Positions 12,054 through 12,194 of a stretch of DNA of 12,194 bases are shown piece by piece. The first letter of the stretch is position 1; the number at the start of each line of letters is the position of its first letter. The notes below the pieces were generated by a model, which worked only from the letters and a program-made list of their open reading frames with translations, was not told the origin of the DNA and did not search any database. The stretch comes from Dehalococcoidia bacterium (GTDB lineage Bacteria; Chloroflexota; Dehalococcoidia; Dehalococcoidales; DAOWLH01): positions 1-12,194 of the forward strand of contig DAOWDO010000038.1 of NCBI GenBank assembly GCA_030638985.1. Direction: 5' to 3'. Made by a program: the position numbers and the translations under genes.

Positions 12054-12194
12054 GTGGCAACTATCTACGAGAGACTGAGAAATATTGTTGTTGAGCAGTT
12101 GGGAGTTGATGAGAAAGACGTAGTTCCATCTGCCAGTTTCGTTAACGATTTAGGCGCTGATTCCCTCGACCTGGTGGAACTGATAATGGCCCTG
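12054..12194 (+). CDS. acpP: Acyl carrier protein (3' truncated by window)
   Basis: ACP carries growing acyl chains on a phosphopantetheine arm through fatty acid synthesis. The first 47 codons are visible from GTG 12054, which has a strong AAGGGAGGT 4 nt upstream. MATIYERLRNIVVEQLGVDE forms helix 1 and its following turn. The DLGADSLDLVELIMAL segment is diagnostic, with Ser37 in the DSL motif as the attachment site. Helix 2 begins after Ser37 and is cut by the window edge; helices 3 and 4 are outside. It stands downstream of fabD, fabG and nusB and is likely transcribed with nusB. Confidence 0.96.
   Translation, partial: MATIYERLRNIVVEQLGVDEKDVVPSASFVNDLGADSLDLVELIMAL

Overview
The window reads as chromosomal housekeeping DNA from a GC-rich bacterium (roughly 55-60% GC by eye). 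My best guess is Chloroflexota, class Dehalococcoidia. The guess rests on gene order and protein character: a short zinc-type L28, a RecG with a long extra N-terminus, a free-standing Lrp/AsnC RAM-domain protein, and nusB placed between fabG and acpP. No search could be run. There are no tRNAs, rRNAs, CRISPR arrays, insertion sequences or phage genes, and no gene-free stretch exceeds 150 bases.

Layout. Positions 1-404 hold the 3' end of argH, which converges on rpmB (L28, minus strand) with only 8 nt between stop codons. A 125-nt divergent region carries a near-consensus sigma-A-type promoter for a rightward operon: fakA (DAK2/YloV fatty acid kinase), a degV/fakB fatty-acid-binding protein, and recG. 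argS follows, with its own extended -10 promoter. The degV-recG gap contains a decayed fragment of a second degV gene, the least expected feature of the window. argS converges (3-nt gap) on a 76-aa RAM-domain gene on the minus strand, driven by a fully consensus TTGACA-17-TATAAT promoter. Back to back with that promoter is one for an acyl-CoA dehydrogenase gene. A lipid/ribosome operon comes next: yceD (DUF177), rpmF (L32), fabD and fabG. nusB and acpP (cut by the window end) follow, with a promoter just before nusB.

How the genes fit together. Most of the window concerns fatty acids and translation. FakA plus DegV would phosphorylate exogenous fatty acids to acyl-phosphate. FabD, FabG and ACP are the malonyl-loading, ketoreduction and carrier parts of type II fatty acid synthesis, and the acyl-CoA dehydrogenase oxidises acyl-CoA. 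L28, L32, YceD, NusB and ArgS serve ribosome assembly, rRNA transcription and tRNA charging. The order rpmB-fakA-...-recG-...-fabD-fabG-acpP resembles the Bacillus rpmB-yloU-yloV-sda-recG-fapR-plsX-fabD-fabG-acpA block. Here fapR, plsX and fabH are missing, and argS, the RAM gene and the dehydrogenase lie inside it.

Several starts are non-ATG: recG and the dehydrogenase use TTG; argS, fabD and acpP use GTG. For argS, nusB and the RAM gene I chose starts downstream of the longest open frame, because the longer versions begin inside a -10 box or inside the Shine-Dalgarno sequence.
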